A stretch of DNA of 64,000 nucleotides from Branchinecta lynchi (lineage: Eukaryota; Arthropoda; Branchiopoda; Anostraca; Branchinectidae), in assembly GCA_023053575.1 (NCBI GenBank), contig JAKZAP010000004.1:5933572-5997571 (forward strand), given 5' to 3'. Below the pieces are notes generated by a model that was given only the letters and a program-made list of their open reading frames with translations, searched no databases and was not told where the DNA came from. The first letter of the stretch is position 1, and every line of letters starts with the position of its first letter. Of this stretch, positions 33,785 to 43,735 are shown piece after piece. Made by a program: the position numbers and the translations under genes.

Positions 33785-34605
33785 TTTATTGGCACCGTTT
33801 GTTTTAACTGTATCAGTTATGCTGATGACCTAGTTTTATTGTCTACTAGTGTGTCTGGGCTCAGTGAGCTCTTAAAGGTGTGTGATGAGTACCGGAAAGA
33901 CCACGATATTATTTTCAACACCGCGAAAACTTTTAGTATGTGCTTCCGTCCAAAAGCGAGCAGAAAACCACTCCTTCCAGGTGTTTTACTTTCAGGTCGA
34001 GCAATTGATTTTCTTGACCAGTTTACCTATCTGGGTTACATTTCCCACGAGTATCTATGTGACGATTCGTACGTGCGTTCGGCTATGCGATCTCTGTGTG
34101 CAAGAGGGAATATGTTGAGACGAAAATTCAGAAAGTGTACTACTGATGTTAAACCTTATTTGTTTAGATCGTATTGTACAAGTGTTTATGGGCTGCCACT
34201 TGTTTTTAATACGACTGTGAAGTGCTTCTCTGATCTGAAAATAAGCTACAATAGTTCTTTCTGGTTTCTACATGGTATTCCTACTTTTTGCAGTGCTACG
34301 GAAATGTTTGCTGATTTCCAAGTGTCAAATCTCCTGGAAATTCAGGTGAATTCCCGGAAATCTCTCAGGAGGCGGTTGATTGCTAGTGATAACCACTTAC
34401 TTGCTGCTATATGCTCGATTCGGCTACAAATCTCGATTCCCGCTTGGATTGCATTGAATAAGTTTGTTGTCGATGGAGGTTAGCCTTTAGCTGAATTTTG
34501 TGATGAGAGCGTTCGTGTTTTCCGTTTTGTTTGTTTGTTTCTTTTTCTTGTTGTTCTGATATGCCGTAAAGGTGGATTATGAAGTTAAATAAATAAATCA
34601 ATAAC
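33785..34605 (+). mobile_element. CR1/L2-like non-LTR retrotransposon, 3' fragment
   Basis: The open frame through 34483 has the RT active-site box ISYADDLVLLST, FNTAKTFSMCF, FLDQFTYLGYI, RSAMRSLCARGNMLRRKF and VKPYLFRSYCTSVY, which is the palm-to-thumb order of CR1/L2-like elements that lack RNase H. The similarity starts near 33785; sequence upstream of it is unrelated, so the copy is 5'-truncated. The stop codon is at 34481-34483, and the element ends in a (TAAA)n-like tail at 34586-34604. Related tails of the same family are at 62640-63110 and 63118-64000. The RT cannot work alone because motifs before YADD are missing. Confidence 0.8.
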
Positions 34606-34834
34606 TTAAAGCTCGAATTCTCAGTTTCTAGTATTCGGTAAACTTCTTAGCTCTGCACTCCCTAACAAATATGCACTTGCGACGCCCCTGGTGATAAGCT
34701 CATTTAATAAGTTTTGCTCGTCGGCGAACATTAGCGCAGACACTTAGATTCCACTATCTCATAATCGGTTGTTTGACTACACTGATTACACCCCGACACT
34801 TTCAATCCCCGGTCTCAGAATCGAGTATTTGACT

Positions 34835-35253
34835 ATAGACATATTCTCGCCGTTCCCCGATGACTCCTCTGGGAATCAAGGGGAAAGGCGAGAATAGAGG
34901 GAGTCACTCCACGCGGACTTCGCGTACGAAGAACAACGAGAACACGGGGAATGCTTCCAACATGGATTTTGTTCGAACAAAAAATATTCAGTTGACGAAA
35001 TTAGTCTCGATCCACTTTATTTTTGTCTTTGTTTATTCTGACTGTTTTTAATTAATTTTACATTGCACCAACACCAGCACAAATTGATTCTCTTCCGAGT
35101 CTGAGAGGGAGTCCTTTTTGATGATGGTGATGATAACTGGAGCACTCCCCGTCCGTGGAGACTCGCGAGAATACGGGGACTGAGTCCCTGGGACTAAAAA
35201 AAACGCATGGACTCTTCAAAGTGAGCCCTCGGAGAACGGCGAGAATACGCCTT
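34835..35253. mobile_element. MITE with TIR AGGCGTATTCTCGCC, full copy
   Basis: Left end TATAGACATATTCTCGCCGTT, right end GGCGAGAATACGCCTTATG; interior as in the copy at 16827. Confidence 0.65.
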
Positions 35254-35396
35254 ATGAGGGAACATTAGCTCTGAACACTTCGAGTACTCAGGGAACGTTA
35301 TCCCAGGGCACATTGATTCCAAGACTTTGCGGGGAAGATTAGCCCAGGGGCAAGCTGATTCCCCCATCTGTCGGGAAATTTTAGCTCCTGAAACAT

Positions 35397-35825
35397 AAGG
35401 CGTGTACTCGCCGTTCCGAGAGGACTGCTCGGGACTCCTCGGGGGATCGAAGCGAACGTCGAGAATAGAGGGAATCACTCCACGCGGACTCTCGCGTACG
35501 GAAAACAACGAGAACACGGGGAATTCTTCCAAAATCAATTTTCTTCTACAAATAAATATGCAATTGACGAAATTAGCCCGGATGCGCTTTATTTTTGGTT
35601 TTATTTATTCTGATTGTTTTTAATTAATTTTATATTGGGCCGACACCAGCAAAAATTGATTCCCCTCTGAATCTGGAAAAGAGTCCTTTTTTATGATGGT
35701 GACGATAATCAGAGCTTTCCCCGTCCGGGGGGACTCGCGAAAATAACGGGAGAAATTTCCTGGGACAAAAAAAACGCGGGGACTGCTCAAGCGGAGTCTT
35801 CGGGGAACGGCGAGAATAAGCCTAT
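35397..35825. mobile_element. MITE with TIR AGGCGTATTCTCGCC, full copy upstream of selenoprotein K
   Basis: Left end AAGGCGTGTACTCGCCGTT, right end GGCGAGAATAAGCCTATCG. It ends 270 bp before the selenoprotein K start codon, so it lies in or next to the promoter. Confidence 0.65.
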
Positions 35826-36095
35826 CGAATCCCCCGACAAACGGGAATAATAGCGTGTGCAGTACCGATTCCCAGATTGGGGAACGATCGACACTGCCCT
35901 CCCGCGCGCTACGCGTACGGAGTTATGGCATATTCGTCATCGCAATTTTGAGCTTTTGTAATTTTTGTGATTCTGCTTAATTCAGTAATGAACATTTAGT
36001 GATAAATCAGCCTAAATCAGGTGTGGGACACTTGGGAGACGTTACTTCTCGGCGTCAATAGTCTGAGTTGTTCTGGGACGTTTCTCCATAGTAAA
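35826..36095 (+). promoter_or_regulatory. Probable promoter and 5' UTR region of selenoprotein K
   Basis: The 270 bases between the MITE and the ATG must contain the start of transcription if the first coding exon is also the first exon. No TATA box is obvious. CCCGCGCGCTACGCGTACGG (35902-35921) is a small CpG-rich patch. Confidence 0.35.
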
Positions 36096-36117
36096 ATGGT
36101 TTATCTCTCTTCTTCAG
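36096..36117 (+). CDS. SELENOK: Selenoprotein K, exon 1
   Basis: The exon encodes MVYLSSS plus one base of a Gly codon, followed by the donor GTGAGA at 36118. Selenoprotein K proteins begin MVYI(S/D).. with a Gly at this place, and the leftover G fits the GT that opens exon 2. The assignment depends on similarity of only seven residues plus phase and donor, so it is less certain than exons 2-4, but no other candidate start was found. Intron 1 is 9.96 kb and holds an antisense I-type retrotransposon. Confidence 0.68.
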
Positions 36118-37600
36118 GTGAGATCATTTGAATGCTGATGCTGGTTACTACTGTAGGTCTGCACCAGTCTACACAAAAGGCCACATTCTAGAGACCCTGC
36201 ATTTTTGTTTGTGTCAGGGACTGGTGTTGACTAAACTTTAGCCAATTGTCTACGGGGTGGACATCAGACAAAACGTCAGTTATTTTCCATTTACTAACTC
36301 TATTTCCATGCACACCCTTTGGAATGAGTTTTCTAGCTTAGATGTGCATTTGATGCACCACAACCTGTCTAAACCTGGTCTAAACTAGTTAAACCTGTTG
36401 AAAGATATGTGTTTAAAATCAAACTCACTGATAAATCTTTCTTAATTCTGATATTTAGGCACTGTCTGGGCACCGTAGTGACAGAAATGACAAAAATTAA
36501 TTCATCACATCCAGCGCCTTTTCAGTACTTTTAAGAGAGTAATCGTCAATGTCTGAAAGCCAAAAGACAAAGATCTTCTCTGTTTAAAACACTGAATGTT
36601 TTTCTTACATTGAATTCATGTTTATTTCTAACTATTATGTAATTTGCTTTCATATTTTTCCAAGTACCCTGCAAGTACCTACGGTCAAACAATGTTTACT
36701 TGCCAGAAAAAAATTCGGGTGACCAGCTGTAACGGTAACACATTCCCCAGAAAATTTGAGGGTTTCTCGGTGCTTCGCACCAACAAACTCTATTATCATA
36801 CCGTTTCTGATAACGACAAAAGTTTGAAACTTCCTGTTGGGAAATAGGTAGTGTTTCTCGGTGCGGAGACGTTGTTTACATTCGATTTTCGGTATCGGCA
36901 AGGGCTCTGACGAACTCTTTCCTCATTTCGTTTCTGATACCGACGAAAGCTCTGTCTGTAAATCATGAAACGTGCTGTAGGGAAATCGGCAGCGTTTGTC
37001 GGTGCGACAGAAGCTCTGCCGGTTATCAGGAAGCTTCTTGTCTAGAAATCAGATTTTTTGGGCTGGTGAGGAGATGATGCCGCCAAAAGTCTTGTCGGGA
37101 AATCAAGCCGATGGTCGGATCAATACCCTGATATCTGTTGTTTTTCATGGGAAACTGGAAAAAGTCTTGTCGGTAAAATGGGAACTCTCTTTTTCGGTCT
37201 GTTTTCATCCAGAATGGATACAAATCTTGTCGTTAAATTTAGTATTTGTGAACTATTCATCAGTGCGAGACTTTTGATGTGGTTACTGGAATATTCTCGT
37301 CGATAAATCGGAAAATGCAGTAACCAAACACTTAATCATTCCTTTTTGTTCCTTAACTAACCACACCGGCAAACCTGTTTAATCGAATTGTGGGTTGATC
37401 TGTCTGTTCATCAATCCGGGAAATGGTCAACTTTATTCAGTGACTTATGAGTTTCAAGTTTCAGTCAGTGATACCCCCACCAACTCGGTTGGATCAGGCC
37501 AGGATATCTGAATATCACAACTAGGTTTACATGGACACAGTATTGCCAAGTTTATCTCAATTGCTCAACCGATTTGGTCCCTAAGCGTTTAAGATAACAT
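36118..37600. other. Intron 1 of selenoprotein K, proximal part
   Basis: 36740-37320 contains degenerate GTCGGTAAATC / TCTCGGTGCG words repeated eight or more times, part of an old tandem repeat. No exon recognised. Confidence 0.45.
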
Positions 37601-37603
37601 CCA

Positions 37604-38940
37604 GGCAGGGGCGTCACAACTGGGGGGAGGGGGGACCCTCCCCCCCCCCAGTGCTGTCGGCCAGTCGGTAAAAAATAACCAAGTCGGCGGGAAGCGCTAC
37701 GATTTTCCGTCAAAACCGTCTATTTTTTCATCAAAACCGTCATTTTTTCTGAAAATTGGTTGATTTTTCGTAAAACAAAATCAAGTCAACAGATCAAAAT
37801 CAGTCGATTTTTTTTTAAAAATGTCATTTTGTTGTTGAAAACAGTCGTTTTTTCTGCAGAAAAAGTCAGTAATAATTTCCAGTCAGTCGGTAAATACCTC
37901 GTCCCCCCAACATATTTGCGAGTAATGCCTCTGCGTCCAGGACCCACGCTAATCTCCCCACAGCACTACCATAATGGCAAGAAGGGTTCAGACACATAAA
38001 TGGTCCAATGGCATATATTTTGCATCCGCGTCTACAATGCATCAGGCATCACACGAAAGGACCATTTCCGAAATATTTTCAGTGGGCCTACCGTTCCGAT
38101 ACCCCTCAGCCCCGCCTTCATCCAACAGACGTCAGATCGGGTTTGGGCCTGAAATTACATGTCTAGGTCCCATGAGTTTTGTACCTTTCAAGTTTTATCC
38201 CAATCATTCCATCCTTTCAGCCCCTACTCGTATTATAATATTTCCTAGACCTCCTTGCAAAACTGTTCATGGACGCGGATAAATTGAACATCTTGGGAAA
38301 GTTTCAGTCGAATCCTTACACTTTTCAAGGCCCATGCACTGAGGCGTATCACAAAGTTACTCTGACCCATACCTTCCACTCAGTTGTCGGATTTCGTTCG
38401 GACACAGAAACAGCAAATTTAGGGTATCTGCTCCCATCAGCCATCAAGTTTCCATAAAACTGGATTGCCTGCTCACTCTACCTGTACTTTGATTCAACAA
38501 GTCCTCATACCGAATTTCAACAAGATATCTCAACCCTTGCGAGAGTTATCATGGTAACATACGAGCAGACAAACTTTATGAACTCGTAGATGCTAACCTT
38601 TTGAAACCCCCGAAAGCTGCTTAGTTTACAAGCGAAAATGACAACCGCGTGAATCTCAAAGCAGTGAAGTAACCTGTTGCAGTTATCACTACTTTTCTGG
38701 TTTGCAATACTATTGACTGGATAGTATGTTCCTGGTTCTATGTGATATCCATCGGTGCCAGGAAGTTTAATGGCGAATTCATTAATTTTCATTAGAAAAC
38801 CATCTCAATTGATATGTTAAACTTATTATTACAATGGTTGTAAGATGAAAGGCGCTTTTTGTCGGTAAATCGTCAAATCTTGTCGTTAAAATCTGGGCTT
38901 GCCCCCCCACTTAAATGGGCTAGGTTCGCCACTGCTGGCA
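37604..38940. mobile_element. Possible old hAT-type element with GTCGGTAAA subterminal repeats
   Basis: Left edge CAGGGGCGTCACAACTGGGG; right edge reverse-complements to CAGTGGCGAACCTAGCCC; just inside each edge lie C or G runs and GTCGGTAAA words. The 8-bp flanks do not match and a block of GAAACTTGG-type repeat (37905-38580) is included, so the element boundaries are tentative. Confidence 0.35.
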
Positions 38941-39224
38941 ATGTAGCTTGCACGCTATTATATTGGAAGAATACCTAAAATGAAGGAGAAGAAGATGGCT
39001 TTCTTTTGAGATACTGTTTACCCTTTTGCGCACTTCTTTGGTGAGATAAAGACAACCAAAGCTGGGCAATGGAGTAAGCAGGTTAAATTCTTACAGAAAA
39101 AACATAGGCTCCAGTACATGTATAGATACAAAAATATATTCTGCAGTATTAATTTAATAGAATTTCCCTATTTCTTTCCTGACGTCATGAAAATGTCAAG
39201 GGCTGAAGATAATTGCCGAAAAGC

Positions 39225-39356
39225 TGCATTTTTGCATTCCTGTGGAGTGTAGCCGTAGCAGTTGGCATGTGTGCTAATAAGGCATTTTCGCACGCTTTTT
39301 GCCGTAGACTTTGGCCTGTGGGTTTGAACAGCAAAAACGCCTTATAAGCGGCTCAA
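39225..39356 (+). repeat. GCTGCGTTTTTGC repeat, copy
   Basis: Starts GCTGCATTTTTGCATTCCTG and ends CAGCAAAAACGCCTTATAAG; about 85-90 percent identical by eye to the reverse complement of 33008-33142. Confidence 0.55.
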
Positions 39357-39686
39357 ATGGACAGTGGCAGGAAATTCTAAAATTTTTAGAAATTTTTAGA
39401 AATTTTAGCAAGGGCACAGTACCTCCATAAAATCTGTTTGGAGAACAAACTGTCATATTAGTTGCGTTTTTTTTCGACTTTTCACTCGACTTTTCGACGG
39501 CTTTTTACTTTTTTTGCGTTTTCGTAAAATGGTCCCCTTCCTTCCTTCTATGGTATAGTCTTTGGGATCCACTGACCCTTCTAGACTTTTTCTTGCTGAA
39601 GCTTGGCTAAACTTGAGAAGCTGGGCTCAAGGGAGGGTCCTCTTGCCTGGTCAATGACGGTGGTTGGATGGTCTACGGCATCGCTG

Positions 39687-40727
39687 CTAGACTTTAATGT
39701 CTGCTTTCGTTAGTAGGTCGAGGACATCGCTGTAGATCCTTGTTTCTTCTGCTGTTGGCAATTTGCTGGACAGGCTTATTGTAGAGATATCTGGTTTTAG
39801 ACCCAAAGATCTAAAGGTTGAGATCATTTTCTTCCTCCTTTCGGTCAGGTGTCTGCATTGGAATAGAATATGCTGCAGAGACTCTTCCCACTGGAGACAG
39901 AATCTGCAGAGAGGGGATGGGCTGAGCTTTCGTTGGAATAGCTCCTTCTTCAGGAGAACTGATTGGGTCTTCACTCTGAAGAACGTAGTCGTTCCAAGCC
40001 TGGTTTTGAATGGGGACACCAGAGGGGGTTGAAGCGCTGGAATAATCTGCCGCAATCTGTTTCTGAGGACATCTCTGAATGCCGTTGGTCTGTTAGTGGA
40101 TGGGAGGGCTCTGCTAATGCTTTGTTGGGCGGCTTGATCTGCAACTTCATTTCCGTGTATGCCGCAGTGGCTTGGGACGTGCTGAAACCTGATGACGACA
40201 TCTTCCCCTTGTAGTTCTTGGATTACCTCTCTGATGTCCGTTAGGTCGTGGTCTCCGGTTTCCCATTTGATCTTTTTGATTAGAAAGAGAGCTGACTGCG
40301 AGTCACTGAAGACAACGATTCTCTTCGTGGTAGGGGGGGATTGTATGACTACTTTCAAAGCAAGTAGGATTGCTTTCAGTTCGGCGGTCAGGATTGAAGA
40401 GTTGTCTGGGATCCTTTGCTGGATGATGAGGTTCATTGATGGTATGAAGGCTCCAGCTGCACTCTTATGTCCTTGAACTGAGCCGTCTGTGTAGATTTCC
40501 AAGTGTTCCTGGTACATCTCGTGCTTCCGTAGGTGGAAAAGCTGGGTGATCAAGGATGAAGGCATTTCGTCTTTCTTACAGGGAATCAGCTCTGTTTCTA
40601 CGTCTATGGCGTCCATGGTCCATGGGGCGGAAGAAGGGTGAGGGGGGTGATCCTTCTGCAAATCCATTCTCCAGTCGGGTATCAAACGTTGGAAGTTGTT
40701 GAATGAAGATCTTTGTTTAGTTGCCAT
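39687..40727 (-). CDS. Retrotransposon ORF2, RNase H and C-terminal CCHC finger
   Basis: 346 residues from an internal ATG, in the same frame as the RT part. RNase HI residues: IYTDGSVQG (Asp about 80), TAELKAIL (Glu about 115), FSDSQSALF (Asp), HGNEVADQAA (Asp about 192). Near residue 285-305 CRFCLQWEESLQHILFQC is the terminal zinc finger. Separated from the RT only by one stop codon, so it is part of the same protein in the parent element. RNase H would remove RNA after first-strand synthesis. Confidence 0.9.
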   Translation of the reverse strand: MATKQRSSFNNFQRLIPDWRMDLQKDHPPHPSSAPWTMDAIDVETELIPCKKDEMPSSLITQLFHLRKHEMYQEHLEIYTDGSVQGHKSAAGAFIPSMNLIIQQRIPDNSSILTAELKAILLALKVVIQSPPTTKRIVVFSDSQSALFLIKKIKWETGDHDLTDIREVIQELQGEDVVIRFQHVPSHCGIHGNEVADQAAQQSISRALPSTNRPTAFRDVLRNRLRQIIPALQPPLVSPFKTRLGTTTFFRVKTQSVLLKKELFQRKLSPSPLCRFCLQWEESLQHILFQCRHLTERRKKMISTFRSLGLKPDISTISLSSKLPTAEETRIYSDVLDLLTKADIKV

Positions 40728-40799
40728 GTGATGCTGTTTGCTTGGTTGTTGAAAAACTGACTCATAGATTATGTGTTTTCTTCCATAACACTGAATTTT

Positions 40800-43457
40800 T
40801 TAGTAGTATTTCAGTGTTAATATCTTCAGTCGCTCTTCGATTTTTGGGATTCCTGATATTTCTCCAAGTGATTTCAGAGATGTATGTGAGTGAAGGCCGA
40901 ACGCGACTCGTATTGCCATGTTTTGCACTGTTTCTAATATTCTGATGAGGTTTATGGAACATGTGCCGAATGCTTGAATACCGTACTCCATTTTCCCTCG
41001 GATGTACTGTTTGTAGAACTCCATTAAAGTATGGGGGTTGGAGCCCCATTCGGTTCCTGCCATCCGCTTCATGATGTTGATCCGTCTCATGGCTGTCGTC
41101 TTAATTTCCAAGACTTGGGGTAGCCAAGTTAGCTTCTGATCAAAGGTCACTCCCAGAACTTTCCCGCTTGTGGAGATGTCTAGGATTCTTCCTTTCAGTT
41201 TGATTTCGGGACAGACAATCTTTCTTTTCCGGTGGAAGAGTATTAGTTTTGTTTTTTCTGCTGATAAGGGTATCCCGGCTCTGGTAGAGTATTCGTTTAT
41301 TTCGTCCAAGGATTGTTGTGCTAGTTTGGTTACTGCAGCGGAGTCGCGTCCTTTGTGGCAAGATACGAGGTCGTCTGCAAACATCCCTTTTAGTCCTTGG
41401 TGATCTTTCAGTTGGATGTCTGATACGAATATCAGGAATAGTAGAGTACTTAATATAGCACCTTGGGGGAGACCTTGTTCGATTTTTCTTACTGAGGACA
41501 GTATATTACCTATCTTTACTACAAGTTCTCTCTGCTTTAGGTAGTTCTCAATAAATTTCCAAAAGAAGCTGGGGAATCCTATTTCTTTCATTTTTTCGAC
41601 AAGGAGGTCATGGCCGACGTTGTTGTAGGCTCCTTCAAAATCGAAGAGAATTGCAATTGCTATTTCGCCTTCGTCAAGGCTTGTTCTGATGAAGTTCTCA
41701 AGTCTGATAATGTTGTCGATGGTACTGTGTCGTTTTCTGAAGCCTGTTTGTTCCGCTTGGACTATGAGGTTGCTTTCGATGATCCACTCTAGTCTACGAT
41801 ATATCATCTTTTCAAAGGCTTTCCCAATGCATGGAAGGATAGCTATGGGCCGGTAGGATTTGGGGTCTGCTGGTGCTTTTCCTTGTTTGAGAATCGCATT
41901 GATCGTTGATGTCTTCCAAACCTTTGGGAATGAGCTCTTCTTCCACGCTAAATTGAATACTTTCAACATTCGCTGACGGTACTGGGCGGGGGTTTTCGCT
42001 ATCCAGACATTCTCGATTTCATCTATTCCTGGCGCTGATTTTAGGTTCAGGCTATTTATGGTGTCTTCAAGTTCGTCGGCTGAAAACGGGGCTTCAAATT
42101 CCAGTGAATGCTGAAATGATTTCTTTGGTCTGCTACTATCTTTAGGCTGGTTTTGGCTGGTGGGGGAGCTGGAGCGTTTGCTCTGGAATAGGTCGGCAAA
42201 AACTTCAGCTTTTGCTTTGTCCTCTGTAATTGGTTTTCCGTCTTCCTCGATGTCGTAGGTTTGCTTCTGTTTGTTTGCAGGTTTGCCATTCATCCTACAG
42301 ACAAAATTATGGACTTTTCCTGAAGGGTGATTAGGGTCCAGGGAACTGTTGAAGCCTTGCCAAGCTTGTTTCTTGGCTTCCGACACTGTCCTCTTGGAGA
42401 TTGCTTCCATCCTTCTCATTTCGATTAGGCTTTCAACTGACGGGTTTCTCTGGTGCCTTCTCTGCGCCCTTTTCTTATTTTCTATTGCCTCTCTGCACCT
42501 TTGATTCCACCATGGTCTTGGGGTCGTGTCTTGAGATGTTCTTGGGGGTCTCGATTTGGCTGAAACTGGAATGGCTGATTTTGCCGCTTCGAGAATGATT
42601 TTATTGAGAAGAGAAGCAGCTTCTTCGACGTCAAAGCATGAGTCTATCTCTTCGTAATCATATTCTTGGAGAATATTTTCAAAAAGATTCCAATTTGCTT
42701 TCTTTGTTATGAAATGTGGATAATGTTTCTTTGGTGTTGCGTGAACTGCACAGAGTGTCGTAAGTATTGCATAATGGTCTGTGAAAAGTTCGTTTATTCT
42801 TTCAATAACTATGTTGTCGGCTAACTTGGTGCTTCCCAACTGTAGGTCGATTGTCGATGGGACGTTATTCCTTGGGCATAAATATGTATTGAGGTTTTTG
42901 GGGGTAAACACAACGACGTCTTGTAGTTCTGCGAGGATTCTTTCCACACTTTTCCCTGACTTATTCGTCTTCCTGCTACCCCACATAGGGTTGTGAGAGT
43001 TAAAATCTCCTACTATGAAAATTTCTTTGTAGGACTTCATAACTTCTTTCAATGTACCTTCAATGTCTTTATTCCCATTAGGGTTATAATATGAATACAC
43101 TGCTAAGGGGTTTTTATTATTCCTCTCTATGGTTACCCCAACCACATCATTGTCATTATTCCACTCTTTGACACTAATAGGAGAGTGTTTCAGGTTTCTA
43201 TTTACTAGTATAGCAGCTCCACCTCCTCGTCTGTCCGAGCATCGGTCTTTTCGGTATGTTACGTATCCTTCAATTTCTAATGTACGGAACTCGTTGAGGT
43301 TTGTCTCTTGCAAACAAATTATATCAACACTTTTCTTACTCAGGAATTCACTTAACTTTTTTATTTTAATGTTATTCGCTGAAACTATGTTCCACTGTAG
43401 GATACTTATCTGTTCAGGGTTCCTCTGGTTTGTTGATTTGGGGTTGGTTTTATCCAT
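40800..43457 (-). CDS. Retrotransposon ORF2, endonuclease and reverse transcriptase (ends at an in-frame stop)
   Basis: 885 residues. APE-type endonuclease at 17-230: QWN (23), CLQET (Glu51), GDFNSHN (about 150), STIDLQL and FTDHY (about 226). Reverse transcriptase at about 440-730: SYRPIAILPCIGKAFE, FDFEGAYNN (motif A, about 605), GLPQGAILS, and FADDL (about 693). The thumb follows, with ETVQNMAIRVAFGL. All key residues are present. The frame stops at TAA 40802-40800 after TLKYY; 72 bases later the RNase H frame opens in the same phase. In the related copy at 12.1-13.1 kb the corresponding codon is Ser (TCC), so the stop is a point nonsense change. Confidence 0.92.
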   Translation of the reverse strand: MDKTNPKSTNQRNPEQISILQWNIVSANNIKIKKLSEFLSKKSVDIICLQETNLNEFRTLEIEGYVTYRKDRCSDRRGGGAAILVNRNLKHSPISVKEWNNDNDVVGVTIERNNKNPLAVYSYYNPNGNKDIEGTLKEVMKSYKEIFIVGDFNSHNPMWGSRKTNKSGKSVERILAELQDVVVFTPKNLNTYLCPRNNVPSTIDLQLGSTKLADNIVIERINELFTDHYAILTTLCAVHATPKKHYPHFITKKANWNLFENILQEYDYEEIDSCFDVEEAASLLNKIILEAAKSAIPVSAKSRPPRTSQDTTPRPWWNQRCREAIENKKRAQRRHQRNPSVESLIEMRRMEAISKRTVSEAKKQAWQGFNSSLDPNHPSGKVHNFVCRMNGKPANKQKQTYDIEEDGKPITEDKAKAEVFADLFQSKRSSSPTSQNQPKDSSRPKKSFQHSLEFEAPFSADELEDTINSLNLKSAPGIDEIENVWIAKTPAQYRQRMLKVFNLAWKKSSFPKVWKTSTINAILKQGKAPADPKSYRPIAILPCIGKAFEKMIYRRLEWIIESNLIVQAEQTGFRKRHSTIDNIIRLENFIRTSLDEGEIAIAILFDFEGAYNNVGHDLLVEKMKEIGFPSFFWKFIENYLKQRELVVKIGNILSSVRKIEQGLPQGAILSTLLFLIFVSDIQLKDHQGLKGMFADDLVSCHKGRDSAAVTKLAQQSLDEINEYSTRAGIPLSAEKTKLILFHRKRKIVCPEIKLKGRILDISTSGKVLGVTFDQKLTWLPQVLEIKTTAMRRINIMKRMAGTEWGSNPHTLMEFYKQYIRGKMEYGIQAFGTCSINLIRILETVQNMAIRVAFGLHSHTSLKSLGEISGIPKIEERLKILTLKYY

Positions 43458-43735
43458 CAGTTGGGTCAGAAGTGTCCATTCCTGGTTGATTTTCTATGTT
43501 GGTATTCTCAGAATTTCTTGAGTGTTGGGAGACTGTGGATGAGTTTTTCCCTTGTTTCTGACCTGCGTTTTCTGTAGAGGTGTTCGAGCTTCCTTTCTGA
43601 GGGATGACTTCTAGGTTGGTTGCCCTGGTTTTCATCTCTTGAAATATCTGCTGGGCTCCTGCCAGTATCTCTTGTCCCAGGAACATGGAGACGGCCTCTA
43701 TCTTCATCAGTCCCTTGATTGATTCAGGATGGTTA
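43450..43735 (-). pseudogene. ORF1 C-terminal part in a shifted frame
   Basis: An open stretch with MKIEAVSMFLGQEILAGAQQ and a polar Ser/Asn/Thr tail follows directly, one frame away, from the end of ORF1. Its TAA overlaps the ORF2 start in ATGGATAA (43457-43450). Overlap of this sort is usual between the two ORFs of non-LTR elements, so the undamaged ORF1 probably ended here. Confidence 0.6.

Noticed and set aside
37604..38940. hAT element with TIR CAGGGGCG/CAGTGGCG as a firm call
   Set aside because: Flanking 8-mers do not match and other repeats occupy the interior, so it is kept only as a tentative feature.
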